From: Paenibacillus alba
GTDB lineage: Bacteria > Bacillota > Bacilli > Paenibacillales > NBRC-103111
Length of the DNA: 64,000 nucleotides
Direction: 5' to 3'
Assembly: GCF_013204855.1 (NCBI RefSeq)
Contig: NZ_JABMKZ010000003.1
Span: 186,001 to 250,000 of the forward strand
A program made the translations under genes and the position numbers. This document shows, piece by piece, positions 9,701 through 16,920 of the stretch (within the stretch, counting starts at the first letter, position 1; each line of letters begins with the position of its first letter). The notes beneath the pieces were generated by a model. It was given only the letters and a program-made list of their open reading frames with translations, ran no database searches and had not been told where the DNA came from.

Positions 9701-10196
9701 CAAATTGCAAGCCGTCCTCAAAGCCAATGCGTTCGTCGAGTATCTAGCCGAAGAGCAGCTCATGCAGGTCAGCCGGGCAGCTTCCGAGCGGCTGGGGGAA
9801 TTAACACGTCGACGTTATGCCATTGAAGTCGACTCGGGTGGCGGCTTTGTCATCCGGGATGACGCCAATGGAGGCGTGAAGCGTCCGGTCAGCACGTTGT
9901 CGGGCGGAGAAACCTTCCTGACCTCGCTGGCTTTGGCGCTCGCCCTCTCGGCGCAGATTCAGCTGAAAGGGGAATACCCGCTGGAATTCTTCTTCTTGGA
10001 TGAAGGCTTCGGTACGCTTGATCAGGATCTTCTGGATATGGTGATTGGAGCGTTGGAGAAGCTTCATATGGACAGCTTGGCCGTAGGCGTAATTTCCCAC
10101 GTGCCGGAACTGAGAGCGCGGTTGACACGCAAATTAATTGTACATCCTGCTGAACCATCCGGTCGCGGCAGCCGTATTGTTCTTGAAGAATTGTAG
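6747..10196 (+). CDS. sbcC: SbcCD exonuclease, ATPase/SMC-like subunit SbcC
   Basis: About 1149 residues from a TTG start at 6747, which I prefer over upstream in-frame starts because AAGGAGG at 6731-6737 lies 9 bases before it and the product then begins with the family-typical (M)RPIQL. Walker A FGPTGSGKSS is near residue 34, the zinc-hook CPVCG near 540 in the middle of long coiled coils, the signature LSGGETFLT near 1050, and Walker B FFFLDEGFGTLD near 1085. It is the Rad50-like partner of SbcD. The coiled coil coded by about 9030-9680 is very Ala/Gln/Arg-rich and the DNA there is much more GC-rich than the rest of the gene, so all six frames look open; the minus-strand frames there are not genes. 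Confidence 0.96.
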   Translation: MRPIQLQMSGLQSYRELQTINFGQLVDAGVFGIFGPTGSGKSSILDAITLALYGKVERASGGTQAIMNHAEQTLFVSFTFELTNAAGTERYHVERQFKRGTEMSINGTITRLLHIKEGETVVLADKAGEVNQQVQHILGLSMQDFTRAVVLPQGKFAEFLTLTGKDRRQMLQRLFHLEQYGDHLSAKVSSKVKETDSAVKQLAAEQQGLGDASEQALQEAKEKLLQAEAEEVRSRIQLEQQEIKAEELKQVFQWQQDKEQLEAESKKQQEQEDQVREKELLLLKAEQADRVKPYLEQFGLAASGVQTTQIQLEQASKSQHAAETAHEAAAHKSEQAQLHLAQQEGPLLLRLDQLEQALVIGQELDQVQLQIQAAQQQEAGVKSKLTLLQAEVSKSADTKQKAILKQSDLKEQLKQVETNAASRQLLHSAVQDKKAIEQLQGQELEARKTKTEKADVYTAVEHNQRLLASKRQAIQTKLFEWLKQSADLGTAIRRNQLTLTAFIPNLQLGIDREKKRWKLEERHALAAILANDLHDGEQCPVCGAIEHPYKKDQAARGTAAPAQDSESAEERIRQGEELLQLAKEKQFSHNQLFRRLETAAQQAVELAEEHDSLAWQQAAVSDDSLAAMSIQELDEASSMDDLFTQWHKTEIFAADYRSFEELERAFQSLLKEQTLTEQQVVQAAVQQEAAASLLTEATNKLTQLEFSRSEQLKLWQQRYAELAWEAVEQQLEQLLANERLAEELRSRIEKSIPFMDELNGKLEELQRAVLEQDRTALQLHERLQGLAQLAADKSRQLALRAPGAAVPQLIAEATSALAQLRQLAQTTKLAHAEAQREQLLAAQRFSAAAEAAAAAARQQTQTERALHSALAENGFASREAAEAAVLAPEQRRLWAQLAAEHREREQALRAQLAQLAAKLQGRVLSADEWALAQAQLSAAKASAAAALEARAQAAQGASELAARHARWCELESRRAEQAAQLERLGKLQAVLKANAFVEYLAEEQLMQVSRAASERLGELTRRRYAIEVDSGGGFVIRDDANGGVKRPVSTLSGGETFLTSLALALALSAQIQLKGEYPLEFFFLDEGFGTLDQDLLDMVIGALEKLHMDSLAVGVISHVPELRARLTRKLIVHPAEPSGRGSRIVLEEL

Positions 10197-10227
10197 TAGA
10201 CTGGCGGTTTTTCCGTCTGTTTCTCGC

Positions 10228-10414
10228 AAATTCCTGCGATTATGCATCCTTTTCGCCCTGGTAACATGCAAAATGGTGAAAAGCCTGCGATTGTGCATCC
10301 TTTTGTGGCCTTTTTTCCATTCCAGGATGAAAAAGCTCAAAAAGCCTGCATAATCGCAGGCTTTTCATGTTTTTACTCTCATTTGATCGAAAAGCCTGCA
10401 TTTTCGCAGGCTTT
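10228..10414. repeat. cluster of four short palindromic repeats (family CCTGC-N6-GCAGG), copies 1-4
   Basis: Four related 25-27-base units lie in the gap after sbcC at 10228-10253, 10279-10304, 10339-10365 and 10390-10414. The two last copies are perfect palindromes with 9-bp stems AAAGCCTGC / GCAGGCTTT and 6-base loops. The first two have the same left half but end TGCATCC. Spacing between copies is irregular, and the intervening bases are not alike, so this is not a CRISPR array. The palindromic copies followed by T-rich bases could also terminate sbcC transcription. The same family recurs at 37531-37719. The rest of the 10197-10584 gap shows only one further hairpin, at 10528. Confidence 0.75.
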
Positions 10415-10527
10415 CTTTCCAAATTTGGTGGAATCCTATATCGTAGTGGCAAGGTCACTACGCCGCACGCAGCTTTGCATCAGCCCCTTTTTTGCTGCCT
10501 GCACTCAGCTTTAGGTGAACACATCAA

Positions 10528-10547
10528 GCCAACTCGTACAAGTTGGC
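10528..10547 (+). other. short hairpin upstream of the serine protease gene
   Basis: GCCAACT, six loop bases, then AGTTGGC: a perfect 7-bp stem ending 37 bases before the ATG at 10585. There is no T-run after it. It may be a leader structure or an operator; neither can be shown from sequence. Confidence 0.35.
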
Positions 10548-10584
10548 ATAAACTGCTACATCTTTCCGGAAAAGGAGAATGTAG

Positions 10585-11682
10585 ATGGCTACCTTTCAAG
10601 AGGCTCTTAAGCAGAAGAACAGGATTTCCCCTGTTTTACTGAAAAGAGCAGGAGTTACAGCGGTTGGTGTGGGTTATGCGGATCCTCAGAAGCCGGCATT
10701 GGGAGCGGGAGTAATTGTGTATACCCACCAGAAGATCATACCTTCCAGTCTCACTAGTTTAAAAGGCGTGTTAACCAAAGCGGGTACGTCGGTTCCTGTG
10801 CGTTTTGTGCATGCAGGCAAATTCAACGCTCATGCCTCATCTTCAAATGCGAAAGGCAGTAAAGCGACTTCGTTCACTGGCAGAGTTCGTCCAGTTCCGG
10901 GGGGCGTAAGTGTTGGGAAATTAAATCCCGATGCGACAGGGACGGCAGGTCTAATTGTAATCAAAAATAATCAGCTCTACGTTCTGAGCAATAACCACGT
11001 GTTAATCAACAATAATTCATCGGCTTTTTCAGCGACAGTGCAACCAGGTGCGGCTGATGGAGGTACTGGCAGCAGGGACACAATTGGACGGGCTTTTCAA
11101 TTCGTGAGACTTGTTCCAGGAGGCGTGAATTTTCAGGATTCGGCGATTGCTCTCCCGAATTCAAACAGTTTATTGAATCCTCGCTACCAGATAAGCTCAT
11201 CTGGCCAATTGATTACAGTTCCTGGGCATTTGCTCAGCTATCCGGTTGGCTTGCAAGTTATGAAATCAGGACGGACAACTGGCTTTGTTAGAGGAACGGT
11301 AGAAGCCAATAATGCGGATATTCGCGTTTCCTATGGAGGAACACTGGGCACACTGCTGTTCCGAAATCAGTCCATCATTCTCGGCAATAATGGACCCGTA
11401 TCACTTCCGGGTGATTCTGGTTCCGTTTGGCTTCGGGCTAGTGACCGATTTGCCGCTGCGCTTAATTTTGCTGGCACTGCTGATGGGAAACGTTCGATTA
11501 GCAATCCGATTGGCATCATCATGTCGACTTATGGAATTCGTGTGGCTATTCCGGCTGCGAATAATACAGTTAGAAGCGGGTCCATTCGCGGGATTGCTCC
11601 AATCGGCAATCATGCTTACGTACAGCCGTTGACAGAGCAGCAAAGAAAACGGATGCGCGCCGTTTATGTCAAAGCCAGATAA
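10585..11682 (+). CDS. trypsin-fold serine protease-like protein
   Basis: A protein of 365 residues with an apparently complete chymotrypsin-type triad: His138 in LSNNHVL, Asp185 in FQDSAIA and Ser278 in GDSGS. The layout resembles the Nal1/S1-like proteins of bacteria, where an N-terminal segment of about 110 residues precedes the protease fold. No signal peptide is visible (MATFQEALKQKN), so the protein is cytosolic or leaves by a non-classical route. The ATG follows AAAGGAG with about 8 bases of spacing. It stands alone: palindromic repeats lie upstream and an intrinsic terminator downstream. Substrate and role are unknown. Confidence is high for the fold and triad and low for any process. 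Confidence 0.8.
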   Translation: MATFQEALKQKNRISPVLLKRAGVTAVGVGYADPQKPALGAGVIVYTHQKIIPSSLTSLKGVLTKAGTSVPVRFVHAGKFNAHASSSNAKGSKATSFTGRVRPVPGGVSVGKLNPDATGTAGLIVIKNNQLYVLSNNHVLINNNSSAFSATVQPGAADGGTGSRDTIGRAFQFVRLVPGGVNFQDSAIALPNSNSLLNPRYQISSSGQLITVPGHLLSYPVGLQVMKSGRTTGFVRGTVEANNADIRVSYGGTLGTLLFRNQSIILGNNGPVSLPGDSGSVWLRASDRFAAALNFAGTADGKRSISNPIGIIMSTYGIRVAIPAANNTVRSGSIRGIAPIGNHAYVQPLTEQQRKRMRAVYVKAR

Positions 11683-11698
11683 CCGCAGGGTTATTGCT

Positions 11699-11728
11699 AA
11701 ACCAGTGAGCCCAGAGCTCATTGGTTTT
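11699..11728 (+). terminator. intrinsic terminator after the serine protease gene
   Basis: AAACCA-GTGAGC, a five-base loop, GCTCAT-TGGTTT: a stem of about 12 bp with one mismatch, followed by a T-rich stretch. Confidence 0.8.
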
Positions 11729-11822
11729 ATTTGTTTTAGGCCCCAAGTGCTACTTTCCTGCCTTTAAGACGTATCTAGTTAAAGACAGAGCACGCAAAAC
11801 AGCGGGAAATGGGGCGATTGGC

Positions 11823-13769
11823 TTGAAAACGATAAGAAAAAGAGTAGCGATTTTAACATTGGTAGCAGGTTTTATAGCTGCTAGTCTTGCAAGCTCACCG
11901 GCACCTGCCCACGCAGATGTGGTTTGGGATCATTGGCAAAAAGCGGAATCACTGAGTTCCAGTGGGGATAAAGGCGGGGCTGTTCCGCATTGGGTATTTC
12001 TGGCCGATCATTATGCGAGTACAGGGGAATGGGAAAACGCTGCGCTATTCTGTGGGAAGTTGGACGCCTACTATGATGCTCTAGGAGATTACGATCAAGC
12101 GATTTATTATTATGAATTGGAGAACACCTACTGGGTAAAAGCGGGACGAGACTGGGGCGCCGTAAAGCTGCAGCGTGCAGATCAAATCCGCACAACGGTT
12201 GAATTATATAAGCAAGAGCGCAATCAGTCGGAACTAAAGCAATCAGCGCTGCCGGAAAATGGTCAATTGGCTAAGTTTGAACCTGCCTATGGCACGTATT
12301 TAGGCATGTATTCCGAGCAAGATCCTAAAGTAGGCAACTTATTTAGTAAAACGGAGTCTGTTTACGGTAAAAAGCATGCGATTTATTTGGCTTATGCGCA
12401 TTGGGGACAAAGCTTTCCGTCGACCTATGCCAAACGCGCCAAAGAGGCAGGGGGAGCGTTGCAAATCGCTTGGGAACCCGACGATGGTCTAGATCCCGTA
12501 TCAGACGGTGCTTATATACGGAAATGGGCGCAGGATGCCAAGGCTGCGGGAATTCCGATCTTCTTGCGCTTTGCCGGAGAAATGAATGGCGCTTGGGTTA
12601 AGTGGCACGGTGATCCTGCCCAATACATAGCCAAATTCCGCATGCTGCATGATGTATTCGCAGAGGAGGCTTCGAATGTCGCGATGGTGTGGAGCCCGGG
12701 AGATGTGCCAGCGAATGATATTGATCCCTATTATCCGGGAGATGCTTATGTCGATTGGGTTGGCGTTAGCTTATACATCGAACCCTATGAAAATGGAGAT
12801 CCGTCTTTGCCCTCCATGCTTCCAACTAGCAGCGTAGAAAGATTGACAAGGCTTTACAACACGTATTCGGATCGTAAGCCATTAATGCTTAGTGAAACGG
12901 GAGTCCCGCATTATTCACATGCGGCACAGGAAGATTTCACGGAGTGGGCTAAACTGAATCTTCAACGGTTGTATGAAATTATGCCTTATAAGTATCCGAG
13001 ATTAAAAGCGATCACTTATTTTAATGTGGATCAGCAAATGGAAAATGCCAAAAATGATTACTCCTTGTCTGACTCTTCAGAGATTCAGGCGTATTACCGG
13101 CAAATGATTGCGAATCCCTACTTGTTATCCAAGGTTGCCGATGCAGCGAAGCCTGCAGATGGCGTAGGTTATGTGCCTGTGGATGCCAATCATCAATCTT
13201 TCACGAAACAGACGAAGTTCATTCCTTTTGTGAAAATACCCGAGGTGTACATTGGTAAAATTGCTTATGTTCTGAATGGACGTGTAATTGCAACGCAGTC
13301 GGAGCTGCCTTACGGTCTGACGCTGCGAGCCGGAGAGGTTCCTGAAGGTTCTGTGCTGCAGCTCAAGGTTTACAACCGAGCAGGCACGCAAGTTGCCTTG
13401 CGTACGTTCGGTATCTCATCGCAAGTATCTGTTGAGATTAACGGAAAAGAGCAGCAATTCGAGCAAGCCCCTGTGATCAGGAATGGTTCCACGTTAACGC
13501 CTTTACGTGCTATTTTTGAAGCAATGGGGGCGAAAGTTGAATACGAAGCCGCAACGAAGACAGTTACGGCACACAAAGGCAGCACGACCGTTCGCCTGAC
13601 AATAGGTCAGAAAACGGTTTATGTGAATGGCAAGCCAAGCGAGCTGGAGGAGCCTGCACAGCTGGTGAACGGCTATACGCTAGCTCCCGCCAGGTTTGTA
13701 GGGGAAACCTTTGGCGGGCAGGTCGCTTGGGACGGCTCAAGCAGGACGGTAACGATTGCAACAAAGTAG
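11823..13769 (+). CDS. secreted GH26-like glycosidase with copper amine oxidase N-type domain
   Basis: About 648 residues from TTG 11823, chosen because it gives a clean signal peptide (KTIRKR, hydrophobic core, cleavage after APAHA near 31). Upstream in-frame starts would put some 34 unlikely residues ahead of it; the ribosome site is weak. Residues ~35-130 look like tetratricopeptide-type helices. Residues ~150-440 resemble GH26 beta-mannanases: acid/base Glu253 in FAGEMNGAW and nucleophile Glu358 in LSETG. Residues ~535-648 form a copper amine oxidase N-terminal-type domain (PLRAIFEAMGAKV, PARFVGETFGG), a stalk or wall-anchoring module common in Paenibacillus. A secreted beta-mannan or related beta-glucan hydrolase is plausible; specificity is unknown. 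It is monocistronic, with hairpin terminators on both sides. Confidence 0.75.
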   Translation: MKTIRKRVAILTLVAGFIAASLASSPAPAHADVVWDHWQKAESLSSSGDKGGAVPHWVFLADHYASTGEWENAALFCGKLDAYYDALGDYDQAIYYYELENTYWVKAGRDWGAVKLQRADQIRTTVELYKQERNQSELKQSALPENGQLAKFEPAYGTYLGMYSEQDPKVGNLFSKTESVYGKKHAIYLAYAHWGQSFPSTYAKRAKEAGGALQIAWEPDDGLDPVSDGAYIRKWAQDAKAAGIPIFLRFAGEMNGAWVKWHGDPAQYIAKFRMLHDVFAEEASNVAMVWSPGDVPANDIDPYYPGDAYVDWVGVSLYIEPYENGDPSLPSMLPTSSVERLTRLYNTYSDRKPLMLSETGVPHYSHAAQEDFTEWAKLNLQRLYEIMPYKYPRLKAITYFNVDQQMENAKNDYSLSDSSEIQAYYRQMIANPYLLSKVADAAKPADGVGYVPVDANHQSFTKQTKFIPFVKIPEVYIGKIAYVLNGRVIATQSELPYGLTLRAGEVPEGSVLQLKVYNRAGTQVALRTFGISSQVSVEINGKEQQFEQAPVIRNGSTLTPLRAIFEAMGAKVEYEAATKTVTAHKGSTTVRLTIGQKTVYVNGKPSELEEPAQLVNGYTLAPARFVGETFGGQVAWDGSSRTVTIATK

Positions 13770-13775
13770 GAAATG

Positions 13776-13829
13776 AAAAAGCTGATCTATCTTCTGACAA
13801 GCTGTCAGGCGATGGGGCAGCTTTTTTTG
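13776..13829 (+). terminator. intrinsic terminator after the GH26-like gene
   Basis: An outer stem AAAAAGCTG / CAGCTTTTT encloses an inner hairpin CTGACA-AG-CTGTCAG, and the 3' arm runs into seven Ts. It separates the glycosidase from the sugar operon. Confidence 0.8.
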
Positions 13830-13932
13830 TGCTCAGTCAGTTAACTTCCGTTAACCCCCTTAATTGATAGGCTTCATAGTGCTTTTATCACCACAAAACG
13901 GGTTTGAGGCTCATTTATGTATAGACATTAAT

Positions 13933-13956
13933 TATAATTTAGTTAAACGCATAACT
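13933..13956 (+). promoter_or_regulatory. upstream promoter-operator copy 1 of the LacI operon
   Basis: TATAAT at 13933-13938 is followed after two bases by AGTTAAACGCATAACT (13941-13956). This is a near-palindrome with a central CG, the form expected of LacI/GalR-family operators. Only a weak -35 (TCATTT, 13911-13916) can be suggested, so this may be an auxiliary operator for looping rather than an active promoter. Confidence 0.65.
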
Positions 13957-13995
13957 GATAAATGAATTTAATGGCAAAAAGATAGCGTTATCATA

Positions 13996-14042
13996 TTGTA
14001 AAATAGGCTATTTCGTTCTATAATTCAGTTAAACGTGTAACT
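13996..14042 (+). promoter_or_regulatory. promoter and operator 2 of the LacI operon
   Basis: -35 TTGTAA (13996-14001), a 17-base spacer, -10 TATAAT (14019-14024), then the operator AGTTAAACGTGTAACT (14027-14042) across the expected transcription start. The operator repeats copy 1 with two changes, and its centre is 86 bp from that of copy 1. Binding of the regulator encoded 15 bp downstream would block this promoter. This predicts autoregulation of the operon by the encoded LacI-type protein. Confidence 0.8.
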
Positions 14043-14056
14043 AAAGAGGGGAACTC

Positions 14057-15082
14057 ATGAAAAAACCAACGATTAAAGATGTTGCTAAAGTCGCAGGCGT
14101 TTCCGCAGCCGCAGTTTCCTACGCCTTGAACGGCAGAACGGATAAAGTTTCAAATGAAACGATTGAACGAATTAAGGGGATTATCGAAACGTTGAACTAC
14201 AAGCCGGATTTCTCGGCGAGAAGCTTGGTTAAGAACCAATCCAAACTTATTGGCATCGTCATTCCACAGACGGAATCTCACAAACAGCTCATTCTTGAAA
14301 ACCCTTTCTACAGCGAAATGATCAGTGGCATTGAGGGCAAGCTGCGGGAGTACGGTTATCATCTGCTGCTATCCGGCGTGAATCAAGGTGAAAGCTATCT
14401 GGATTTGTCCATTCAACGCAATTTGGATGGCGCCATTATGATGGGGATTTATCCGGAACAATTTTATGACGGTTTTAAGAAGATCAATATCCCGATTGTA
14501 CTCATCGACAGCTATATTAACGATAATTATTTTAAGCGCATTGGCATTGATGATGAGTATGGCGGTTATTTGGCTACGAAGTATCTCATTGACAAGGGAC
14601 ATTCCAACATCGGTTTGGTGACGGGGGCCATTCGCAAGGATGGGGTCGTGGAGAAGCGATTCCTCGGATATAAGCGAGCGATTCGCGAAGCGAATTTTTT
14701 CTACAATCCGGATTACGTGTTCGAAGAATCGATGAGCTATGAGCATGGGATGGCAGCCGGTCAATTAATCGCGAAGAAATTTCCTGAGATTACCGCCGTG
14801 TTTGCAACAGGGGATATGGTGGCATTTGGGGCGATAAGGAGCTTGGTGGATCAAGGGAAAAAGGTTCCCGAGGATATATCCGTCATTGGTTTTGATGATA
14901 TTACGATGTCCAAAATGTTCATTCCTCCGCTAACCACGATTCGTCAAAACATTACGGAAAAGGGTGCGATTGCAGCTGAACATCTCATCAACATGATTCA
15001 AGGCGGCGTGGAACAAGAGGCGAATGAAATTATGCTGCCGCTAACGATTGTGGAGAGAGCTACTGTCAAGGTCAAGGAATAA
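14057..15082 (+). CDS. LacI-family transcriptional regulator of the sugar operon
   Basis: A 341-residue LacI/GalR regulator. The helix-turn-helix and hinge are at the N-terminus (TIKDVAKVAGVSAAAVSYALNG, then YKPDFSARSL). A periplasmic-binding-protein-like sugar domain follows from residue ~65, with conserved VIGFDD near 280. The ATG has an AGAGGGG ribosome site. It is the first gene behind a duplicated promoter-operator and is followed by transport genes, so it most likely represses this operon until an imported or processed alpha-glucan oligosaccharide binds. The natural inducer cannot be read from sequence; cycloalternan or one of its breakdown products is the obvious candidate. Confidence 0.92.
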   Translation: MKKPTIKDVAKVAGVSAAAVSYALNGRTDKVSNETIERIKGIIETLNYKPDFSARSLVKNQSKLIGIVIPQTESHKQLILENPFYSEMISGIEGKLREYGYHLLLSGVNQGESYLDLSIQRNLDGAIMMGIYPEQFYDGFKKINIPIVLIDSYINDNYFKRIGIDDEYGGYLATKYLIDKGHSNIGLVTGAIRKDGVVEKRFLGYKRAIREANFFYNPDYVFEESMSYEHGMAAGQLIAKKFPEITAVFATGDMVAFGAIRSLVDQGKKVPEDISVIGFDDITMSKMFIPPLTTIRQNITEKGAIAAEHLINMIQGGVEQEANEIMLPLTIVERATVKVKE

Positions 15083-15116
15083 CCATCACCCCGGGATAAC
15101 GGAAAAGGAGAACGTC

Positions 15117-16001
15117 ATGGTCGGACAAAACAAACTATCCAAATTGGTTGTTATTATCGGATTTTTACTTCCCAGCTTAGCGGGGTTGCTGCTCTTCCAA
15201 CTCGTCCCGATGCTTTCGTCGGCGGTCATCAGCTTCACGAATTGGGATTTGCTGACCCCGGCGAAGTTTGTTGGCTTCGATAATTATACAGAAGCTTTGC
15301 AAGATGAGAAAACGCTTACATCGCTGCTTAATATTATTCAGTACATTATCGGATATTTACCGTCCGTGCTCATTTTCGGCGTATTATTCGCCGTCTTGCT
15401 GAATAGAAAGCTCAGAGGGATAAAGCTGTACCGCATGTTCATCTTCGTGCCGGTCATTACGTCTTGGGTAGCCGTTTCCATCGTATGGCGCTGGTTGTTG
15501 AACGGGCAAAACGGGCTGATCAATTATTTGTTGTCGCTCGTCGGCATACAAGGGCCCGTCTGGCTGCAGGATTTTGTTTGGGCAATGCCCTCCATCATCG
15601 CAGTGAGTGTATGGAAGGATATCGGCTACGTGACGGTCATTCTTCTCGCCGGGCTGCAGGATATCTCCGAGGATTACTATGAAGCGGCGACGATTGACGG
15701 TGCGGGCGGCTTTCAGCAGTTTATCCGTGTAACATTGCCGCTGCTTACGCCAAGTATTTTCTTCGTGCTGGTCATCTCGCTTATTAATGGGTTTCAGCTT
15801 TTCGATCAGGTTCTTGTCATGACAGGCGGCGGTCCGGCAGGACAAACGAGCACGCTAGTGCAGCAAATTTATGGGAACGCCTTCCAAAGCTATAAAATGG
15901 GCTTCGCCTCAGCGCAGTCATGGATCTTGTTCGTCATTATTTTCATCGTCACTATTTTTCAGCAGAAGCTTCAGAAAAGGTGGGTTACCTATGACAGATA
16001 A
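15117..16001 (+). CDS. sugar ABC transporter permease (MalF/UgpA type)
   Basis: 294 residues from ATG 15117, which has AAAGGAG with 7 bases of spacing; a longer in-frame start overlaps the regulator and has no ribosome site. It has six hydrophobic segments and the permease EAA loop YYEAATIDGAGGFQQFIRVTLP near residue 185. It is the first membrane subunit of a CUT1-type oligosaccharide importer. It lies 34 bp after the regulator and overlaps the next permease by 11 bp, so the genes are translationally coupled. No ATPase gene is present in the cluster, so a shared MsmX/MalK-type ATPase elsewhere is needed. Confidence 0.93.
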   Translation: MVGQNKLSKLVVIIGFLLPSLAGLLLFQLVPMLSSAVISFTNWDLLTPAKFVGFDNYTEALQDEKTLTSLLNIIQYIIGYLPSVLIFGVLFAVLLNRKLRGIKLYRMFIFVPVITSWVAVSIVWRWLLNGQNGLINYLLSLVGIQGPVWLQDFVWAMPSIIAVSVWKDIGYVTVILLAGLQDISEDYYEAATIDGAGGFQQFIRVTLPLLTPSIFFVLVISLINGFQLFDQVLVMTGGGPAGQTSTLVQQIYGNAFQSYKMGFASAQSWILFVIIFIVTIFQQKLQKRWVTYDR

Positions 16002-16821
16002 ATATTTGCCGTATCGGAACCTGCTTTCACATCTTATTTTGATTGTGGCAGCTATCGTTCTTATGTTTCCCTTTGTATGGATGCTATCCGGTTCCTTCAA
16101 GGATAATCTGGAAGTCGTCAGAATGCCTCCGAATCTCATTCCTGATACGTTTAAATTCAGCAATTATGTGGAGATTACCAAATTCTTTCCGATCTATCGC
16201 TTTTTGGGGAACAGCGTGGCCGTATCCATCATCACAACAGCAGCACAAATTGTTGTATGCGCGATGGCCGCATTTGTATTTGCCAAAATTCCTTTTCGAG
16301 GCAGAGAAACGCTGTTCGTGCTATATCTTATTACGATGATGATCCCGATGCAGGTCACAATGACACCGCTTTTTATCGTGTTTCAAAAGCTGCATTTGAC
16401 CAATACGTATTTGGGTCTCATTTTACCAGGCATCTTCAGCGCTTACGGGACTTTCTTGCTCAGACAGCATATCATGACGATTCCCGATCCGTTGATCGAA
16501 GCGGCCAGAATGGACGGAGCTTCCTATCTCAGAGTATTCATGAGCATCATTTTACCGTTAAGCAAACCTGCTTTAGCGACGCTTGCGATCTTCGCTTTCA
16601 TGGCGTCATGGAACAATTTCCTGTGGCCGCTCATTATTACAAGCGATAAGGAGTTAATGACTCTTCCGATTGGACTCAGTAAACTGCAGGGCAGATGGGC
16701 GACAGAATGGAACATTTTGATGGCGGGCAATGTGATCAGCTTTATACCGATTTTTATCGTATTTCTATTTGCTTCCAGATACTTTATTAAGGGAATGACG
16801 ATGAGTGGTGTGAAAGGATAA
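15991..16821 (+). CDS. sugar ABC transporter permease (MalG/UgpE type)
   Basis: 276 residues from ATG 15991, with AAAAGGTGGG just upstream and an 11-bp overlap with the previous permease; the longer frame start at 15871 is inside that gene and is not used. It has six hydrophobic segments and the EAA loop LIEAARMDGASYLRVFMSIILP near residue 170. It pairs with the preceding permease to form the membrane channel of the importer. Confidence 0.93.
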   Translation: MTDKYLPYRNLLSHLILIVAAIVLMFPFVWMLSGSFKDNLEVVRMPPNLIPDTFKFSNYVEITKFFPIYRFLGNSVAVSIITTAAQIVVCAMAAFVFAKIPFRGRETLFVLYLITMMIPMQVTMTPLFIVFQKLHLTNTYLGLILPGIFSAYGTFLLRQHIMTIPDPLIEAARMDGASYLRVFMSIILPLSKPALATLAIFAFMASWNNFLWPLIITSDKELMTLPIGLSKLQGRWATEWNILMAGNVISFIPIFIVFLFASRYFIKGMTMSGVKG

Positions 16822-16920
16822 TGAGAGGGGTGATGTAAGTCGTTAATCGTTAGGTGAACGAAAGCGATTGAGCCGAAGGATAAAAGGAAGAAAATTCAAG
16901 TAGAAGAGAGGGTTTATTCC

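Noticed and set aside
8674..9763. Several long minus-strand and out-of-frame ORFs across sbcC
   Set aside because: They are Ala/Arg/Ser-rich shadows caused by the GC-rich coiled-coil coding region; none has a ribosome site or family resemblance.
10228..10414. Possible CRISPR array from repeated GCCTGC...GCAGG units
   Set aside because: Units are themselves palindromes, only four, unevenly spaced (about 24-35 bases), with diverged halves and no cas genes.
16840..16900. Catabolite-responsive (cre) site before the binding-protein gene
   Set aside because: The best segment around GAACGAAAGCGATTG departs from the consensus at several fixed positions.
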